From Silvanigrella paludirubra (GTDB taxonomy: Bacteria > Bdellovibrionota_B > Oligoflexia > Silvanigrellales > Silvanigrellaceae), in the NCBI RefSeq assembly GCF_009208775.1, contig NZ_WFLM01000002.1:62001-126000 (forward strand): a stretch of 64,000 nucleotides of DNA, in the 5' to 3' direction. A model generated the notes under the pieces. That model saw only the letters and a program-made list of their open reading frames with translations. It was not told the origin of the DNA and searched no databases. This document shows, one piece after another, positions 1 through 8,605 of this stretch. The position numbers and the translations under genes are program-made. Each line of letters opens with the position of its first letter. Within the stretch, counting starts at the first letter, position 1.

Positions 1-2
1 AT

Positions 3-1016
3 ATTGCTTCCCGCGTTTGAAGCCACTTTACCCATTATGTCTCCAACTGCTCCTAACGAAGAAAGAACAGCTGTTGCCTCATAAGGAATAAATACTTTAT
101 CGGTATTTTTATGAGTCATTTCTCCAAAACGTTTTAAATATTCCATAGCAATAAGATAATTTGCAGCTACGTCTGGCGAACCAAAAGCACCCTTTATCAA
201 CTCAATTGATTTTGCTTGGGCAGCAGCTACATCTTCAATCGCTTGGGCTTGACCAATTGCTCTTGCAATTGTGGCCTCTTTATCACCAAGAGCCTGATTG
301 ATTTTTTCTTGTTTTTCACCTTCAGAGTGTTCAATACGAGAACGCTTTTCACCTTCTGCATTTAAAATTTGGCTCTGTTTTGAACCTTCAGCAGTTAAGA
401 CATTGGCACGACGTTCACGCTCAGCTTGCATTTGTTTTTCCATGGCCATTTGAACATCAGGTGGTGGTGAAACATTTTTAAGTTCCACACGATTTACTTT
501 TAAACCCCATTTATCAGTAGCTTCGTCAAGAACAATTTTTAATCTTGAGTTAATTACATCACGACTGCTTAAAGTATGATCTAAATCCATTTCGCCAACT
601 AAACTTCTTAAGGTCGTTTGTGTTAATTGAGCAACAGCCCAAGGTAACGACTGAATTTCGTACGCAGCACGTTTTACATCAGTAATTTGAACATAAATAA
701 TAGCGTCAACAATAATACCCACGTTATCTTTTGTAATCACTTTTTGTTCTGGAATATCAATTACAACTTCACGTAAATCAATACGATCTACATTCGTTAT
801 CATTCCATTACGGCTCCATAAAATTTGTCTTGATTGATCGACAAATGGAATTAAAATATTTAATCCTGAATTTAAAATAGTATGAAATTTTCCTAAACGT
901 TCTACAATAACACATTCTTGCTGACGAATAACAATAACATATTTTGTAAATATTATAATAACTAAAAAAACAATTGCAAGTAACAAAAATATAGGTAACA
1001 AACTAAAACCTTCCAT
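3..1016 (-). CDS. SPFH/band-7 membrane protein (stomatin/QmcA-like), C-terminus cut by window edge
   Basis: The reading frame is open from an ATG at 1016 to the window edge, about 338 codons. It starts with MEGFSLLPIF and one hydrophobic segment at residues 5-27. A band-7 domain follows, with VIVERLGKFH, then the conserved VIVDAIIYVQITD and LRSLVGEMDLD. Next is a long Ala/Glu/Gln/Lys helix with AERERRANVLTAEG, typical of stomatin-like proteins that oligomerise at the inner membrane. An NfeD-type gene lies directly upstream on the same strand, 25 bp away; the SPFH-NfeD pair is a well-known partnership in membrane microdomains and protein quality control. The family is clear; the exact role is not. 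Confidence 0.9.
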   Translation of the reverse strand, partial: MEGFSLLPIFLLLAIVFLVIIIFTKYVIVIRQQECVIVERLGKFHTILNSGLNILIPFVDQSRQILWSRNGMITNVDRIDLREVVIDIPEQKVITKDNVGIIVDAIIYVQITDVKRAAYEIQSLPWAVAQLTQTTLRSLVGEMDLDHTLSSRDVINSRLKIVLDEATDKWGLKVNRVELKNVSPPPDVQMAMEKQMQAERERRANVLTAEGSKQSQILNAEGEKRSRIEHSEGEKQEKINQALGDKEATIARAIGQAQAIEDVAAAQAKSIELIKGAFGSPDVAANYLIAMEYLKRFGEMTHKNTDKVFIPYEATAVLSSLGAVGDIMGKVASNAGSN

Positions 1017-1041
1017 AAATACTAAACCTCAAGTTAATTAT

Positions 1042-1497
1042 TTAAGTCTTTACTTTATCTACAGTAACCTTATTTCCCTCTACTGTGATAACTTTTACTA
1101 GATCACCAACCTTTAAATTCATTATTTTATTTTCTTGATGAGGATCCCAATGAATTTCCCAAATATCAGAAAATATTTTGACTTTTCCTGGAGACTGAGA
1201 AGACATAAAGCCTTCAATAATAACCCCTTGCTGACCAACAAGACCTGCCACAAATTGAGAACCTACAGGTTTAAGGAAACGTGATTTTTTCCATTTAGAA
1301 ATAAGAAAAAGAAGTATAATTCCTGCTATTGTAAAAATAGCAACATGAATATAAACATTTTGAATAAATAACGCAAATATTCCTGTAACTATAGCAGCAA
1401 TTCCAATAGGTAAAAAATAAAATGTTAAGGTAAAAATTTCAATTAATATAAAAAGAACACCAAATACAAAATAAAGCCAGTGCCAATCAAAAGTCAT
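1042..1497 (-). CDS. NfeD-like membrane protein
   Basis: This is a 151-residue protein. Hydrophobic segments fill roughly residues 5-70, followed by a soluble C-terminal part (VGQQGVIIEG, VKIFSDIWEI, GDLVKVITVEGNKVTVDKV) that matches the OB-fold of short NfeD/YbbJ proteins. Its ATG overlaps the stop codon of the upstream pseudouridine synthase gene by four bases (ATGA), so the two are probably translationally coupled. It precedes the SPFH gene and is expected to act with it at the inner membrane. It lacks the ClpP-like serine protease domain of long NfeD proteins. Confidence 0.88.
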   Translation of the reverse strand: MTFDWHWLYFVFGVLFILIEIFTLTFYFLPIGIAAIVTGIFALFIQNVYIHVAIFTIAGIILLFLISKWKKSRFLKPVGSQFVAGLVGQQGVIIEGFMSSQSPGKVKIFSDIWEIHWDPHQENKIMNLKVGDLVKVITVEGNKVTVDKVKT

Positions 1498-2708
1498 TTA
1501 TCGTACCTCTTTTTAGAACTTTGGTTTTTTCCTGAAGACGTTTTTGGTTTTTTTTCAAAGTCTTTTTTGGAGTTTCTCTTTTTACTTTTGGATTCCAATT
1601 TATCTTCTGATTTTACTTTATCTTCGCGATAAACTGAACTTCTTTTTGATTCTTTATTTTTAGAAACTTCCTCTTTTTTTTCTTTTGTAAAATACGATTT
1701 TTTATCTTTATTATCTTTCTTCGCATTTTCATTACTATGCCAAGCAGATCTTTTTTCTTCTTTTATTTTTTCTGTTTCTTTTTTACGTAAACTCGCAACT
1801 AAAGAGGCTCTTTTTTCACGTCTTTCTGCTTCTCGTGCATAATCTGTATCGTTAAGTGTTAATTTACGTTTGATCTTTCTTTTCTCAGTGACATCTTTTG
1901 ATAAAGCATTTGGAGTTTTTTTCTTTTTAGATTCTTCGTTAATCATGCTTTTTTTAATATCATTTAAATATTTAGCTTCAATGTCAGAGACTATTCGCAT
2001 TTTTCCAGGCTCTAATTTACCTGGAAGTCGAAGATCTCCAATAGCAACACGAACAAGTCTTACAACACTCAAACCCAACGCTTCCATCATACGACGGACA
2101 AGACGATTTCTACCTTCCGTAACAACCAACTCAATCCATTGCCCAACACTGTTACCTAACTTTTCTTTTCCACCAATTTTTACTGAAATTGCTTTAGCTG
2201 GGCCATCATCAAGTTCAATTCCTTTTTTTAATTTTTCAGAATCTTCAACAGTAAAGGCAGAAGAAGTTAAAACAGCATAAGTTTTTTCAACGGAGTACTT
2301 AGGATGCGATAAAGCCAGCGCTAAATCCCCATCATTGGTTAAAACAAGTAAACCTTCGCTTCGGTAATCCAAGCGCCCAACAGATTGAACATTTAAAGGA
2401 AGTTTTTTGATTTCAGGTAAATCAAAAATAGTAGCTCTTTCTTTATCATCCTTTCGACTCGTAATTGTCATAAAAGGCTTGTTTAAAATATACGTTACTT
2501 TAGCAGGAATGTTTTTTAAAACTTTTCCATTTACAGAAATAGAGGATTGTCTTTCTATTTTTGTCCCTAATACTCGAATTATTTTTCCATTAACTTGAAC
2601 AGCACCGGACTCAATGAGTTCATCTGCTTTTCGGCGTGAAGAAACACCAAACTCTTGCAAAAGGACATTTAAACGAACAAGCTCTTCTTTATTTGCTACT
2701 TTAACCAT
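1494..2708 (-). CDS. rluB: rRNA pseudouridine synthase, RsuA/RluB family, with lysine-rich tail
   Basis: The protein has 404 residues. An N-terminal S4 RNA-binding domain (about 13-60; LNVLLQEFGVSSRRKADELI) precedes the synthase domain with the catalytic signature SVGRLDYRSEGLLVLTNDG, whose aspartate is D114. The core ends near residue 255, as in RluB/RsuA enzymes that convert uridine to pseudouridine in rRNA. The last 150 residues are an unusual Lys/Glu/Ser-rich tail that is probably disordered and may bind RNA. The assignment to RluB (23S) rather than RsuA (16S) is tentative. It is followed by the coupled NfeD gene, and a terminator separates it from the upstream PDH operon. Confidence 0.88.
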   Translation of the reverse strand: MVKVANKEELVRLNVLLQEFGVSSRRKADELIESGAVQVNGKIIRVLGTKIERQSSISVNGKVLKNIPAKVTYILNKPFMTITSRKDDKERATIFDLPEIKKLPLNVQSVGRLDYRSEGLLVLTNDGDLALALSHPKYSVEKTYAVLTSSAFTVEDSEKLKKGIELDDGPAKAISVKIGGKEKLGNSVGQWIELVVTEGRNRLVRRMMEALGLSVVRLVRVAIGDLRLPGKLEPGKMRIVSDIEAKYLNDIKKSMINEESKKKKTPNALSKDVTEKRKIKRKLTLNDTDYAREAERREKRASLVASLRKKETEKIKEEKRSAWHSNENAKKDNKDKKSYFTKEKKEEVSKNKESKRSSVYREDKVKSEDKLESKSKKRNSKKDFEKKPKTSSGKNQSSKKRYDK

Positions 2709-2730
2709 ATAATGTTTCCCAACATGAAAA

Positions 2731-2782
2731 TAAAAAAACAGAACTCAATATTAGCTTTAACATGGCTAGATTGAGTTCTGTT
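2731..2782 (-). terminator. Rho-independent terminator of the PDH operon
   Basis: The arms at 2737-2749 and 2770-2782 are perfect 13-base reverse complements (AACAGAACTCAAT / ATTGAGTTCTGTT). Read on the minus strand, the second arm runs into a T tract (2731-2737). It lies 23 bases past the stop of the E2 gene and just before the pseudouridine synthase start, so it closes the pdhA-pdhB-E2 operon. Confidence 0.85.
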
Positions 2783-2804
2783 CAAAAAACTACCAAATTA
2801 AATT

Positions 2805-4052
2805 TTATCCTAAAAACAATGCAGAGACAGGGTCTTCAAAAAATTGTCTTAATGTCTTTAAGAATTCAGCACCAACAGCGCCATCGATTACCCTATGATC
2901 GCAACTTAAAGTTACTTTCATTCTTTGTTCCACACCAATTGTTCCATTTGGCAATACCACTGGAGTAGGAACTGTTGCTCCTACCGCTAATATTGCTGCC
3001 TGTGGTGGGTTAATGATTGCTGTAAAACTTTCAATACCAGCCATACCTAAATTACTAACAGAAAACGTTCCGCCAGCATAGTCATTTGGTTGTAATTTTC
3101 CATCTTTAGCTAATTTCACAAGACGTTTTGTTTCTTGCGCAATTTGAACAACTGTAAGTTTATCTGCATGACGAACCACAGGAGTCATAAGCCCATTTGG
3201 CAGAGCAACCGCAACGCTCATATGAACATCACGATATTTTGCAACATAATCATCTTGCCAAGAAGAGTTTACGTCTGGGTGACGTTTTAAAGCACGCGCA
3301 GTTAAGAAGATAACCAAATCATTTACACTGAATTTTTCATTTTCAGGTAATTTTGCAACAGCATCTTTACGCCAAGCAAGAAGATTTGTCATATTAATAT
3401 TAACTGTTAAGAAAAAGTGCGGTGCTGTATTTACACTTTCTGCTAAACGACGAGCAATTGTTTTGCGCATATTAGTATGCGGAATTTTTTCAACTTCCGC
3501 ATTAGCTGCAAATACAAAACTAGATGAAGAAGATCCCGAGGATGGCGCTTGATCAAGATCTCTTTGCACAATACGTCCATTTGGACCGCTTCCTTGAATT
3601 GCTTTTAGATCAATTCCTTTATCAGCAGCAATTTTTTTAGCAAGTGGACTTGCTTTTACATTTAGATCAGGTGCAGAAGCAGATGATTTAGATGAAGATG
3701 CACTTGGCGCCGCTGCAGAAGATGCTTTAGGAGCTTCTTTTTTTGTTTCAGAAGAAGCAGCTGCTCCTCCTTTTTTTGCATTATATTTTTCGAGAGCTTC
3801 TTCCCATTTTTCATCGGGTTTACCAATAACCGCAATAGGAGCTTGCAAAGCACATTTTTGTCCATCGCCAACTAATATTTTTAATAAAGTACCACTTGCA
3901 GGACATTCATATTCCATTGTGGCTTTATCTGTATCAATTTCAATTACTGGAATACCAGCAGATACTTTATCACCTTCTTTTTTTAACCAACGAGCTACAG
4001 AACCTTCGGACATCGTATCTGAAAGTTTTGGCATTTCCATTACTGTTGCCAT
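2805..4052 (-). CDS. pdhC: Pyruvate dehydrogenase E2, dihydrolipoamide acetyltransferase
   Basis: This 415-residue protein transfers the acetyl group from lipoamide to CoA in the pyruvate dehydrogenase complex. It has one N-terminal lipoyl domain with the acceptor lysine in DTDKATMEYE (K43), then an Ala/Ser/Lys-rich linker (about 90-130). A peripheral-subunit-binding domain follows at about 132-167 (ASPLAKKIAADKGID, GSGPNGRIVQRDL). The C-terminal catalytic domain carries the active-site motif DHRVIDG (H386, D390). It is third in the operon, 21 bp after pdhB, and is followed by a terminator. No E3 (lpd) gene lies in the window. Confidence 0.95.
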   Translation of the reverse strand: MATVMEMPKLSDTMSEGSVARWLKKEGDKVSAGIPVIEIDTDKATMEYECPASGTLLKILVGDGQKCALQAPIAVIGKPDEKWEEALEKYNAKKGGAAASSETKKEAPKASSAAAPSASSSKSSASAPDLNVKASPLAKKIAADKGIDLKAIQGSGPNGRIVQRDLDQAPSSGSSSSSFVFAANAEVEKIPHTNMRKTIARRLAESVNTAPHFFLTVNINMTNLLAWRKDAVAKLPENEKFSVNDLVIFLTARALKRHPDVNSSWQDDYVAKYRDVHMSVAVALPNGLMTPVVRHADKLTVVQIAQETKRLVKLAKDGKLQPNDYAGGTFSVSNLGMAGIESFTAIINPPQAAILAVGATVPTPVVLPNGTIGVEQRMKVTLSCDHRVIDGAVGAEFLKTLRQFFEDPVSALFLG

Positions 4053-4073
4053 AGTTACTTCTCCAGAGTTTCA

Positions 4074-5051
4074 TTATTTATATAATACAGCCTTGATTGC
4101 AGAAATTGTGCGCTCTGCAGATGGTAACACTTCATGCTCTAAGCGCTCATTATAAGGCATAGGAACAAATAAGTTTGTTACTCTTTCTGGTGGCGCATCA
4201 AGATAATCAAAACACTCTTTGACAACACGATCGACAATGTGACATCCAAACGAAGCAACTCCCCAACCTTCTTCTAAAACAACCAAACGATTTGTCTTAC
4301 GAACAGAGTTAAAAATCATGTCTTCATCGAGTGGCATTAATGTACGGGGATCAATTATTTCAACACTGATGCCTTCTTTTTCAAGTTCTGCAGCAACATC
4401 TAGAGCAAGAAGAACCATTTTATTCCATGCTACTAAAGTAACATCTGTTCCTTCGCGTTTAATATCACCAACGCCCAATGGAATTATATATTCCCCATCA
4501 GGAACTTCACCAGAACGGCCATAAAGCATTTCGCTTTCTAAAAATAAAACCGTGTTGTCATCGCGAATAGCAGACTTCATTAATCCTTTAGCGTCTGAAG
4601 GAATAACTGTACTTACTATTTTTAAACCAGGGCAATTTACAAGCATGTGATCCACACATTGACTGTGTTGAGCACCAAGCATGTGAGCCGCACCATGTGG
4701 TCCACGAATAACCATTGGGACTTTATATTGTCCACCGCTCATATATAGCATTTTTGCTGCGTGATTGATAATTTGGTCAAAAGCTTGAATAGCAAAGTTC
4801 CATGTCATCATTTCGATCACAGGACGAAGACCACACATAGCAGCGCCAACACCTAATCCTGCAAAACCTGCTTCGGAAATAGGGGAATCGACAACGCGCA
4901 TAGGTCCAAATTTTGCCAACATTCCTTTTGTTACTTTATAAGCACCGTCATACTGAGCAACTTCTTCGCCCATGACAAATACACTTGGATCGCGTTCCAT
5001 TTCTTCTGTCAAAGCCTGGTTTAAAGCTTCGCGTAAAGTTAATATAGCCAT
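4074..5051 (-). CDS. pdhB: Pyruvate dehydrogenase E1 beta subunit
   Basis: At 325 residues it has the usual length for an E1 beta subunit. It starts MAILTLREALNQAL and contains FVMGEEVAQYDGAYKVTKG, the conserved GLRPVIEMM, and the C-terminal transketolase part (RTLMPLDED, VVLEEGW). With E1 alpha it forms the thiamine-diphosphate decarboxylase of the PDH complex. It sits between pdhA (26 bp upstream) and the E2 gene on the same strand. A branched-chain 2-oxoacid E1 is a possible alternative, but the single complete operon and the sequence type favour pyruvate. Confidence 0.94.
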   Translation of the reverse strand: MAILTLREALNQALTEEMERDPSVFVMGEEVAQYDGAYKVTKGMLAKFGPMRVVDSPISEAGFAGLGVGAAMCGLRPVIEMMTWNFAIQAFDQIINHAAKMLYMSGGQYKVPMVIRGPHGAAHMLGAQHSQCVDHMLVNCPGLKIVSTVIPSDAKGLMKSAIRDDNTVLFLESEMLYGRSGEVPDGEYIIPLGVGDIKREGTDVTLVAWNKMVLLALDVAAELEKEGISVEIIDPRTLMPLDEDMIFNSVRKTNRLVVLEEGWGVASFGCHIVDRVVKECFDYLDAPPERVTNLFVPMPYNERLEHEVLPSAERTISAIKAVLYK

Positions 5052-5077
5052 AATTTTAAAACCTCAAACTCAAGTTA

Positions 5078-6046
5078 TTAGGCAAGAACATGAGCATGAA
5101 TTTCTTCTAGCCCTGGTTCAGGAGACTCATCAGCAAAAGTAACCGCTTTTTCTACAATTTCAGCAATTTCTTCTTCATAAGTTTCAAAATCGTCTTCTTT
5201 TGCAGCTTTTTGTTGAATCATAATATCTTTAAGTAAGACTAAACAATCGCGACTACGTTCTTTTTCAACTTCTTCTTTTGTACGATAATTCCCTGGGTCA
5301 GAAACAGAGTGACCACGGAAACGATAAGTTTGAATTTCAACAAGAATTGGTTTAGAAGTTTTACGTGTTTCTTCTACAATTTCTTTCATTTGACTATAAG
5401 TATTTACAACATTACGTCCATCTACAATTGCTTGACGCATATTATAACCTTTTGCCCTATCGGCAAGATTATGCAAAGAACATGTTCTTGTAATAGCTGT
5501 ACCCATTCCATACATATTATTTTCAATAATAAAAATACATGGTAGATCCCAAATAGCAGCTAAGTTAAGTGCTTCATGAAATTGACCTTGGTTAATAGCC
5601 GCATCACCTAAAAAGCAAAGTGCTACATTGTCTTCTTTTTGATACTTAATTTTCCAACCTGCCCCAACAGCTAGAGGAACTTGTCCTCCAACAATACCGT
5701 GGCCACCCATAAAATGAAGTTTTTCAGAAAACATGTGCATGGAGCCACCTTTTCCACGCGCACAACCTGTTACCTTACCAAGAAGTTCAGCAAGCATAAC
5801 ACCTGGATCCATACCTAAAACAATAGGGAGAAAATGATCACGATATCCTGTAATCACATAGTCTTCCCCTTTTCTTATTGCATTTAAACAACCCGTGCCA
5901 ACAGCTTCTTGTCCAATATATAGGTGACAAAATCCACTAAATTTTTGTTGAACATAAAGTTGGCCGACACGCTCTTCGATGCGACGCCCTAGTAGCATCT
6001 CTTTATAAAAAGCTACCAGAAGCTGATTTGATAATTTTTGAGCCAT
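5078..6046 (-). CDS. pdhA: Pyruvate dehydrogenase E1 alpha subunit
   Basis: This protein binds thiamine diphosphate and decarboxylates pyruvate. The TPP motif is visible as GDAAINQGQFHEALN followed by IIENN, and the conserved loop YRFRGHSVSDPGNYR is present. The frame is open upstream to 6172. I prefer the ATG at 6046 (MAQKLSNQLL, 322 residues) because a GGAG box sits seven to eight bases before it, and the extra upstream residues look non-coding. It is first in the pdhA-pdhB-E2 operon, with a palindrome about 65-85 bases upstream that may be an operator. Confidence 0.94.
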   Translation of the reverse strand: MAQKLSNQLLVAFYKEMLLGRRIEERVGQLYVQQKFSGFCHLYIGQEAVGTGCLNAIRKGEDYVITGYRDHFLPIVLGMDPGVMLAELLGKVTGCARGKGGSMHMFSEKLHFMGGHGIVGGQVPLAVGAGWKIKYQKEDNVALCFLGDAAINQGQFHEALNLAAIWDLPCIFIIENNMYGMGTAITRTCSLHNLADRAKGYNMRQAIVDGRNVVNTYSQMKEIVEETRKTSKPILVEIQTYRFRGHSVSDPGNYRTKEEVEKERSRDCLVLLKDIMIQQKAAKEDDFETYEEEIAEIVEKAVTFADESPEPGLEEIHAHVLA

Positions 6047-6079
6047 GTATAAACTCTCCAAATAATAGGATCGAAAAAA

Positions 6080-6131
6080 ACAAATATTTAAACATTCTAC
6101 ATATAAGTTAAGTTTGAGTTTGCACTCAAAC
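6080..6131 (-). promoter_or_regulatory. Candidate promoter and operator palindrome of the PDH operon
   Basis: The sequence GTTTGAGT-TTGC-ACTCAAAC (6112-6131) is a perfect 8-base inverted repeat with a 4-base centre. Read on the minus strand it overlaps a weak -35 (TTGAGT), with a TATATG-like -10 about 18 bases further on and pdhA some 50 bases beyond. A repressor bound there would block the promoter. No regulator gene is adjacent, so the cognate protein is unknown. Confidence 0.35.
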
Positions 6132-6265
6132 ACACACGTGCGTAAGCTATGACAGAAAAATCGGGACTGCAAGAAAGCGTCAATCTAAAAAGGATAGGAA
6201 AAAGAAGGAAAGAACACAATGGTATTCAATTCCTAGAGTATCAAACTTTTAATTTGAAAATTTAT

Positions 6266-7177
6266 TTAGAAAAACATGAGTTTCATGCAAAATACAGAAC
6301 CACCAGATTTGATAAATTCTGAAGTATCAACCTCTAAAGGAACAAAATCGTAATCTTTTAATAATTGAAGAGTTTTCTGACAACCTTTTTGGATAATCAC
6401 ATGTTTTTGGTCGGGGCAATGTGCATTACAAGCAAAGCCAGGTGAGTCTGCTTCTTCAAGGGGTACTTCAATAAGATTGATAAAAATGCTCTTTAACAAT
6501 TGCCAACCTTCCTCTGTAAATGCTTCTTTACATGCAATTGCAGAAGTTGCGTTTAATACACTTAAACAAGTATCTAAATGATAAAATTTTGGATTTTTCA
6601 ATTCAAATATTGCAATAGGAGCATTTGTTATTTCAGATAAAAAATTATAAATACGTTTATCTGTCCGAAATCCGTAGCCTCCTAAAATAAATCTGTGCCC
6701 AGGAAGCCACAAAGCGTCACCCATCGATTCAAAAAAATACCCCATTGTTCTAGATGCTATACGATGTGTTGTATAACCGTGTGCATTTAAAAATGAATTG
6801 ATAAATGGGACTTCTTCATTTCGAGTGTCGTTAAACATATTTGATAATACGGCGTTATAGTTTCCAATCGCATCTAAATAAGGAAAACTTTGATTTGCAC
6901 AAAAAACCATATCTGGTAATCCTTTAACAGGATCCACAACAAATACATTTAAACCAATATGTTCATATGTTTTTTTTAATTCTTGCCACTGTTCCATTGC
7001 TTTATTTTTATCTAATAAGTGAGGTGACCCATCAGCCTGCAGCATATGTGCATTGATTGGGGTATCAATATTAAAATAAGCGGGATTTACCATCATAACT
7101 TTATGAGCATATGGCATGGTTGATAAAGAGTCTTTAGAAATGGACATTTCGGATACATTGTGTATCACTTTTCTCAT
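6266..7177 (-). CDS. Amidinotransferase-fold hydrolase (DDAH/arginine deiminase-related)
   Basis: The signature blocks of the guanidino-group-modifying superfamily are present in order: LPDMVFCANQSF, GGYGFRTDKRIY, the catalytic-histidine block FYHLDTCLSVL, and near the C-terminus SEFIKSGGSVFCMKL with the nucleophilic cysteine. The likely substrate is arginine or a methylated or related guanidino compound, but the sequence does not settle which. The frame extends to 7234. I chose the ATG at 7177 (MRKVIHNVSEM, 303 residues) because a GAGG box lies about six bases upstream. It is probably transcribed alone, with a 219-base gap before pdhA. Confidence 0.82.
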   Translation of the reverse strand: MRKVIHNVSEMSISKDSLSTMPYAHKVMMVNPAYFNIDTPINAHMLQADGSPHLLDKNKAMEQWQELKKTYEHIGLNVFVVDPVKGLPDMVFCANQSFPYLDAIGNYNAVLSNMFNDTRNEEVPFINSFLNAHGYTTHRIASRTMGYFFESMGDALWLPGHRFILGGYGFRTDKRIYNFLSEITNAPIAIFELKNPKFYHLDTCLSVLNATSAIACKEAFTEEGWQLLKSIFINLIEVPLEEADSPGFACNAHCPDQKHVIIQKGCQKTLQLLKDYDFVPLEVDTSEFIKSGGSVFCMKLMFF

Positions 7178-7363
7178 ACTGCACCTCAGAAAATGGAAGC
7201 ACACTTTCTTAAATTTTGAAGAAAGCAGTTGCATTTTTACATCAAGCGAAAATTAGGTTCAAATATTTTACAAAAAAAGATAAAGAAGATTATATCACTT
7301 ATTCCATAAAAAATGGAAGTGCGAAATACCTAAATGATATTTTTAAAATAGGGAGCCATAGCT

Positions 7364-8590
7364 TTGATTAAAGTGTTAGAAATTGAAACAGTTGGATTAA
7401 AACAAAAGTTTTTTAAAAGTCCATGGCTCTTTAGCAATCAAATAATTCATAAATCGGACAACGAATTAAATAATGATAAAGTTTCACTAGTTCAAATTAA
7501 AGGAACAAAAAAAGTGGGAGTTTATTGCAAAAATAGTTTAATATCAATTCGTTTTTTACCCGATTCTTTATTTGAAAAAATAGAAAACGGTTTTATCAAA
7601 AAAGATCAATTTATTGACGTAATTTTTAATCATTTAGTAAACTTAAAAAAAGCAAAATCAAAATTTAATTTTACAAATAAAGAAGCTTTCAGATTATCTC
7701 ATGGGGATAATGACGGCCTTCCAGCTATTGCTATTGATGACTACCAATCTGTTCTTGTTTTGCAAAGTTCATCTCAAGCAGGAGAATATATTCTACCTTA
7801 TGTTATTGATGCTCTTAAACAAATAGATGAGAGATCTATTTTTGAAAGGAGCACAGGACAAATTAGAAAATTAGAAAATCTCCCCGAAAGAACACGTTGG
7901 ATCCGTGAACCCTTAAACAAAGATCAAAATTTTGAAATAAATTGTTTATTTTCATCTCTAAATATGACTTTTTTTCTAAATAAAGCACAAAAAACGGGAT
8001 TATTTTTAGACCAAAGAAATAACTTAACATACCTTGCAAATATAATTAAAAATTATAATATAAATTCTTGCCTTGATATATGTAGTTATGCTGGTTCATG
8101 GAGCTCTATCGCTGCAAATTCTGGAGTAGAAAACTTAACTTTAATTGATCAAGACTCTTGGGCATTAAACTTAGCAAAAAGAAATATATTAGCGAATGCA
8201 AAAGGGAACACAACGATTGAGACATTGCATGGTGATATGTTTGAACACATGCAAGGTTTGATAAAAAATGAGAAAAAATTTGATTTAATTATTGCCGATC
8301 CACCAGCTTTTGCTAAATCAAAAAAACATATTCATGAAGCAAAAAGAGCTTATTCACGAATGGCCAAATTAGCTAGTAAATTACTATCAGAAAATGGATT
8401 ACTCATTGTTTGTAGTTGTAGCAGAAATATTAAAGACTCTGAATTTCTTGAATCTGTATCCTTAGGACTTGAAGAAGGTAACTGGGTTTTCATACATAAA
8501 GGCGAACAATCACCTTGTCACACACATCTTGCGCATCCAGATTCATCGGAATACTTAAAATGCTATTTCTTAAATAATCGAGTTCTCTAA
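7364..8590 (+). CDS. Class I SAM-dependent rRNA methyltransferase, RlmI-like
   Basis: The 408-residue protein has an N-terminal PUA-like part and a C-terminal Rossmann methyltransferase domain. SAM-binding and catalytic motifs seen are LDICSYAGSWS, TLIDQDSWALNLAKRN and ADPPAFAKSKK, the last matching the NPPF-like loop of RlmI-type 23S rRNA cytosine-C5 methyltransferases. The start is TTG at 7364, about 9 bases after GGGAG; no ATG gives a complete PUA part. It is likely cotranscribed with the glycosyltransferase 15 bp downstream. Confidence 0.85.
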   Translation: MIKVLEIETVGLKQKFFKSPWLFSNQIIHKSDNELNNDKVSLVQIKGTKKVGVYCKNSLISIRFLPDSLFEKIENGFIKKDQFIDVIFNHLVNLKKAKSKFNFTNKEAFRLSHGDNDGLPAIAIDDYQSVLVLQSSSQAGEYILPYVIDALKQIDERSIFERSTGQIRKLENLPERTRWIREPLNKDQNFEINCLFSSLNMTFFLNKAQKTGLFLDQRNNLTYLANIIKNYNINSCLDICSYAGSWSSIAANSGVENLTLIDQDSWALNLAKRNILANAKGNTTIETLHGDMFEHMQGLIKNEKKFDLIIADPPAFAKSKKHIHEAKRAYSRMAKLASKLLSENGLLIVCSCSRNIKDSEFLESVSLGLEEGNWVFIHKGEQSPCHTHLAHPDSSEYLKCYFLNNRVL

Positions 8591-8605
8591 TTTTGAGGTT
8601 TACAA

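Noticed and set aside
1870-2280. Plus-strand frame of 136 codons within the pseudouridine synthase gene
   Set aside because: It lies wholly antisense to a conserved catalytic domain and has no family resemblance or ribosome site.
5078-6172. Longer E1 alpha starting at 6172
   Set aside because: The extra 42 residues do not resemble any E1 alpha N-terminus, and the ribosome site lies before 6046.
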